Source: Hyphomicrobium sp.
GTDB lineage: Bacteria; Pseudomonadota; Alphaproteobacteria; Rhizobiales; Hyphomicrobiaceae
Length of the DNA: 64,000 bases
Assembly (NCBI GenBank): GCA_022844105.1
Contig: JALHMJ010000010.1
Span: forward strand, 1-64,000
Direction of reading: 5' to 3'
The stretch's first letter is position 1, and each line of letters begins with the position of its first letter. The notes under the pieces were generated by a model. It ran no database searches. It saw only the letters and a list, made by a program, of their open reading frames with translations, and had not been told where the DNA came from. The position numbers and the translations under genes are program-made. Of this stretch, positions 62,001-64,000 are shown one piece after another.

Positions 62001-64000
62001 CCAGGGTTGGCGACGTTATTGCCCGTGCCTTCCAAGTCGCGGATGCCCGATGCCCCATCTTCCGCGATATCCGAGGGCTGCCCTCGGACGAGTTTTTTCA
62101 GTTCGGCGATATCGCTGCCGGTGAAGAAGAACTCCGCCGTCGGTGCTGCACCGCCGGTTGCTGAGCCGAACACTTCATCCTGAACGCGCCCGCCGATTAG
62201 CGTGTCGTCATTGCCGTTTGTGAAGAACGCGATGTGGTGCGCGGAGGTCAGGCCAGTGGCGTTGACCCGGTCCTGGCCACCACCGTCGCGCACCGTGATC
62301 GTATTGAAGGAGAGGTTCGTCGGATTGAAGTTACCGACAGGGGCCACCGTATCGTTGCCGGCACCAGTGTTGATGACGATCTCTTCAATCTCATCGAGTT
62401 CTGCAACGACCGCGCCGTTGCCCGTTCCGCCGCGCGTTATGACGATGTCGGAGGCCGCACTCGTCAGTGCCCGATTCCCGCCAAGAGCGAGCCAGTCGGC
62501 AGCGGCAAACACCGTGTAGGTCTCCGCCGTGGCGTCTCCGTTCACCACGAACGTATCCGTGCCGCCGAGGCCACCGTCGACAACGTCGCGACCGTCGCCC
62601 ACCGTCCATACGACGGTGTCATTGCCCGCTCCGCCATTGAGCCGATCAGCGCCAGCGCCACCGATCAGCATGTCGTCGCCGCCGTTTCCGTTCAGGATAT
62701 CGGCGCCGCCCAGGCCGAAAATAATGTCATCTCCGGCGTTGCCATTGATGGTTTGTGCGCCGCCTGGACCGGTGATGACGCGGATCGTCTCGTTGACGGA
62801 TGCTCCAACCTCATCGGTCGCCGTAAGGTTCAGTGTCCTGGTCTGGTTATTGCCCAAACCCGCGACCAGAGTGACGACGCCTCGCGCATCCACAGCAAGG
62901 CCGGGATCGCTGCCGGCATTGACCGTAAATGTGGGTCGGTCGGCTAGATCAACGTCTTGAGTGCCAAGTTGAGCGATGATCGACCCTGCTGTCACAGCGC
63001 CGATGATCTCGGCGCCGACACCGGGCTCGATGCCCGTCGGCGCGTCGTTGACCGGGATGACTTCGAGTGTCGCCTCGGCCGGGAACGGTGCAAGACCAGC
63101 GACCGGGTTGTCCGGGAGAACGTCGAATTGGAACGTGACGCCGCCGTTGAAGTCCGCCGCGGGCGTGAAGGTGAACGTGCCGTTGGCAAAAGTGAGCGTT
63201 CCTGGCAGCGGATCGCCGTCGATGAGCCGCACGCTCACGATCGGGATGCCACCTGCACCGACGATGGAGAGTGGCGCGCCCGGATTAGCTGCACGGATGT
63301 TGGCCAGGAGTTCGTCTGCCGTGAAGGTGAATGGCGTGCCAGCAGCGGTCGTATTGGTTGCAGCGAGGTCTTCCAGAATGCCGATCGTGCCAGCGTCGAG
63401 AGGGGCACCATCGACAGGTACGCCTTGAAGATCGAGGCCGAGCGTTGCAGCCGGGTCAGGAATGACGAGCGCGCCGACAGCCCCGCCGACCGGAGCGGTG
63501 GATGCCGAGACCGCGGTCTCGAAAACGCCTTGGTCGTCCTTGAAGCGGGCCAGCACGCGAACGGCAAGACCGGCTTCTGCATCCGTCAACGTGAAGGTTG
63601 GTCCCGTGATGGGCGCGAACTCATCGGCGACGATCGACTGAATGTTGGTGAATTCGCCGGAACCCGGCACCAGTTCAACTTGCCAGTAGAAGACGATCTG
63701 GCCGACGCCTTCGGCGTCGACGATGCCCGCTGACGAAGCCGTCAGCACCGTGCCGGGCTGGATCGGGCCACTCGCGGTGATGGTCGCAGCGCCGGTCGCG
63801 ATGGAATTGACGTGGTCCGTGATCTTGATGGTCTGATCGGAGAACAGCAGGCGCTCGATGTTCTTGAGTTTGTCGACGCCGTCAGTGCCGATCCCACCGA
63901 CAACGATGGCGCCGGTCGCATCGCGGAGGAGGTGCGTGACGGTGACGAAGCCGTCCGCATCCGCGGCGGAGACGTCGTAATCCGCGCGCACGCCGGAGTA
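59033..64000 (-). CDS. Giant haem peroxidase/RTX protein, 5' end outside window
   Basis: At least 1,655 residues; the frame is open to the right edge, so the N-terminus is missing. Residues counted from the edge: RTX-like strands and cadherin/Ig-like repeats up to about 640 (IERLLFSDQTIKI; GTLTFANGTFTFTPAADFNG), then an animal-type haem peroxidase domain with distal H732 in FGQYVDHGLDF and proximal-site NHNYH near 923, an acidic Glu/Thr/Gly linker (GTGTGTGTG type, about 1330-1400), and C-terminal RTX nonapeptides with a T1SS tail. This matches bacterial secreted peroxidase (peroxicin-like) RTX proteins. Ca-folded outside the cell; oxidises halides or organics with H2O2 (inferred). Confidence 0.9.
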   Translation of the reverse strand, partial: YSGVRADYDVSAADADGFVTVTHLLRDATGAIVVGGIGTDGVDKLKNIERLLFSDQTIKITDHVNSIATGAATITASGPIQPGTVLTASSAGIVDAEGVGQIVFYWQVELVPGSGEFTNIQSIVADEFAPITGPTFTLTDAEAGLAVRVLARFKDDQGVFETAVSASTAPVGGAVGALVIPDPAATLGLDLQGVPVDGAPLDAGTIGILEDLAATNTTAAGTPFTFTADELLANIRAANPGAPLSIVGAGGIPIVSVRLIDGDPLPGTLTFANGTFTFTPAADFNGGVTFQFDVLPDNPVAGLAPFPAEATLEVIPVNDAPTGIEPGVGAEIIGAVTAGSIIAQLGTQDVDLADRPTFTVNAGSDPGLAVDARGVVTLVAGLGNNQTRTLNLTATDEVGASVNETIRVITGPGGAQTINGNAGDDIIFGLGGADILNGNGGDDMLIGGAGADRLNGGAGNDTVVWTVGDGRDVVDGGLGGTDTFVVNGDATAETYTVFAAADWLALGGNRALTSAASDIVITRGGTGNGAVVAELDEIEEIVINTGAGNDTVAPVGNFNPTNLSFNTITVRDGGGQDRVNATGLTSAHHIAFFTNGNDDTLIGGRVQDEVFGSATGGAAPTAEFFFTGSDIAELKKLVRGQPSDIAEDGASGIRDLEGTGNNVANPGAGAADQPFIRLTDARHGENGSVNPIHDGLDPRTISNIIGAQEANLPKNASEANILFMAFGQYVDHGLDFLNKGGNGTIAIGSGADNPADLTRGEISGYDEDGNPQYLNKASPFVDQNQAYGSTEMVGQLLRESNGSGGVGAQLLQGATDPSNANFDLLPTLREALLHHWNADTVFHDAGKAGDGKTLKQMYAGLVDANGNFDAAILKSVNENFMGSGFQLVGDANNFANILDHYVAGDLRVNENYSLTSVHTIWARNHNYHVDRLLESGFDGTQEELFQAAKIVNESEYQRVVFNEFADYLLGGLKGGGDHGHDEYNPDATAQISQEFAAAAYRFGHSQIGQTITILDADGNPKSVNLFDAFLNPTNDASAFGGPAGLAQLAQYGYVPQPGYEQIGVSNIIGGIVGQQAEEVDFNVVDAVRNDLVRIRADLFAFNVARGWDVGLGTLNQVRAGLLASTDKYVSEAVELSDANLQPYTSWEDFQARNNLSNAVIQQFKQAYPDLVLDTQAKIDAFTAANPDITLANGNTVKGIDRVDLWVGGLAETHINGGVVGSTFWVILHEQFDRLQEADRFYYLDRVKDSDFYEALKELEFSDIVARTTGLTNLPDDIFSATDSPSDDASNGGDGEQETEGEGSGSGTGTETETEDEENDDDTSSEGEDDDETTVPTPPTGNGTGTGTGTGTGAGTGTGTGTGTSTSAFVVYLGTAASDTAFGAGLDDQLSGGDKDDNLFGFAGDDIIAGGDGDDHLDGGAGNDNLVGNVGDDTLKGGAGNDELDGGAGDDRIDGGDGGDTVYGGDGRDVIKTGAGNDTIFAFDGDGNDVIDAGDAAGDSDTLDMSAISGNITVFLSATGTGSAKVAGGDSDSIKGIENVITGSGDDVIVASTDANLMEGGLGDDTFVFNSAAAANGDTISDFQDGDLIDLTPLFASLNLGDGSLSTGATFNAAGEFRLKVQGEDTIVEGNADADADVEFAIRILGRTDLEQKDFA

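Overview
The window is G+C-rich bacterial chromosome from a purple non-sulphur-type alphaproteobacterium, most likely a phototrophic member of the Hyphomicrobiales (Rhizobiales). Three things point there: a puc operon for a peripheral light-harvesting complex (pucB, pucA, pucC) with a CrtJ/PpsR-type operator pair; a soluble NAD-dependent formate dehydrogenase operon in the Rhodobacter-style order fdsGBA-fdhD(fdsC)-fdsD; and several small rhizobial stress proteins. The genus cannot be fixed from this sequence alone.

Layout. 1-2000: an intact tRNA-Lys(CTT) gene is followed by a 1.76-kb islet that ends in a 51-bp copy of the tRNA 3' end. The islet carries a PIN-domain gene with an unknown partner, has no integrase, and keeps symmetric arm-type repeats at both ends. 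2000-8300: small membrane and stress-type genes (two DUF4239 proteins, two lone cyclic-nucleotide-binding proteins, a metallophosphoesterase, a GlsB/YeaQ protein). 7700-10550: the puc region. 10900-25900: mixed envelope, transport and sulfatase genes, including a pentameric ligand-gated channel homologue, a TAXI-TRAP binding protein, an alkyl sulfatase, an arylsulfatase, OmpA-type and beta-barrel proteins, an L,D-transpeptidase and a Ca/Na antiporter. 25900-27800: two YceI proteins and a cytochrome b561.

27800-38050 is the most unusual part. Two divergent operons share a 0.6-kb palindrome-rich control region. The left one encodes a pentahaem cytochrome c and an outer-membrane beta-barrel. The right one encodes a [2Fe-2S]/FAD/NAD reductase, a tetrahaem cytochrome c, a membrane protein with cytochrome-b-like paired histidines, a membrane-anchored decahaem cytochrome and a CcmI-like TPR protein. 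Together they could form an electron route between the NADH/quinone pools and the cell surface. I do not recognise it as a named system.

38100-51150 is a molybdoenzyme district: the fds operon, an XdhC-family gene and mobAB, interrupted by a type I secretion ABC/adaptor pair with no adjacent substrate. 51200-53400 is a NarL-type two-component system. 53400-64000 is a minus-strand type I secretion locus: a giant haem-peroxidase/RTX protein cut by the right edge, an ABC exporter, a membrane-anchored RTX protein with a GGSTGS repeat linker, and a HlyD-type adaptor. No rRNA, CRISPR array or insertion sequence was seen.
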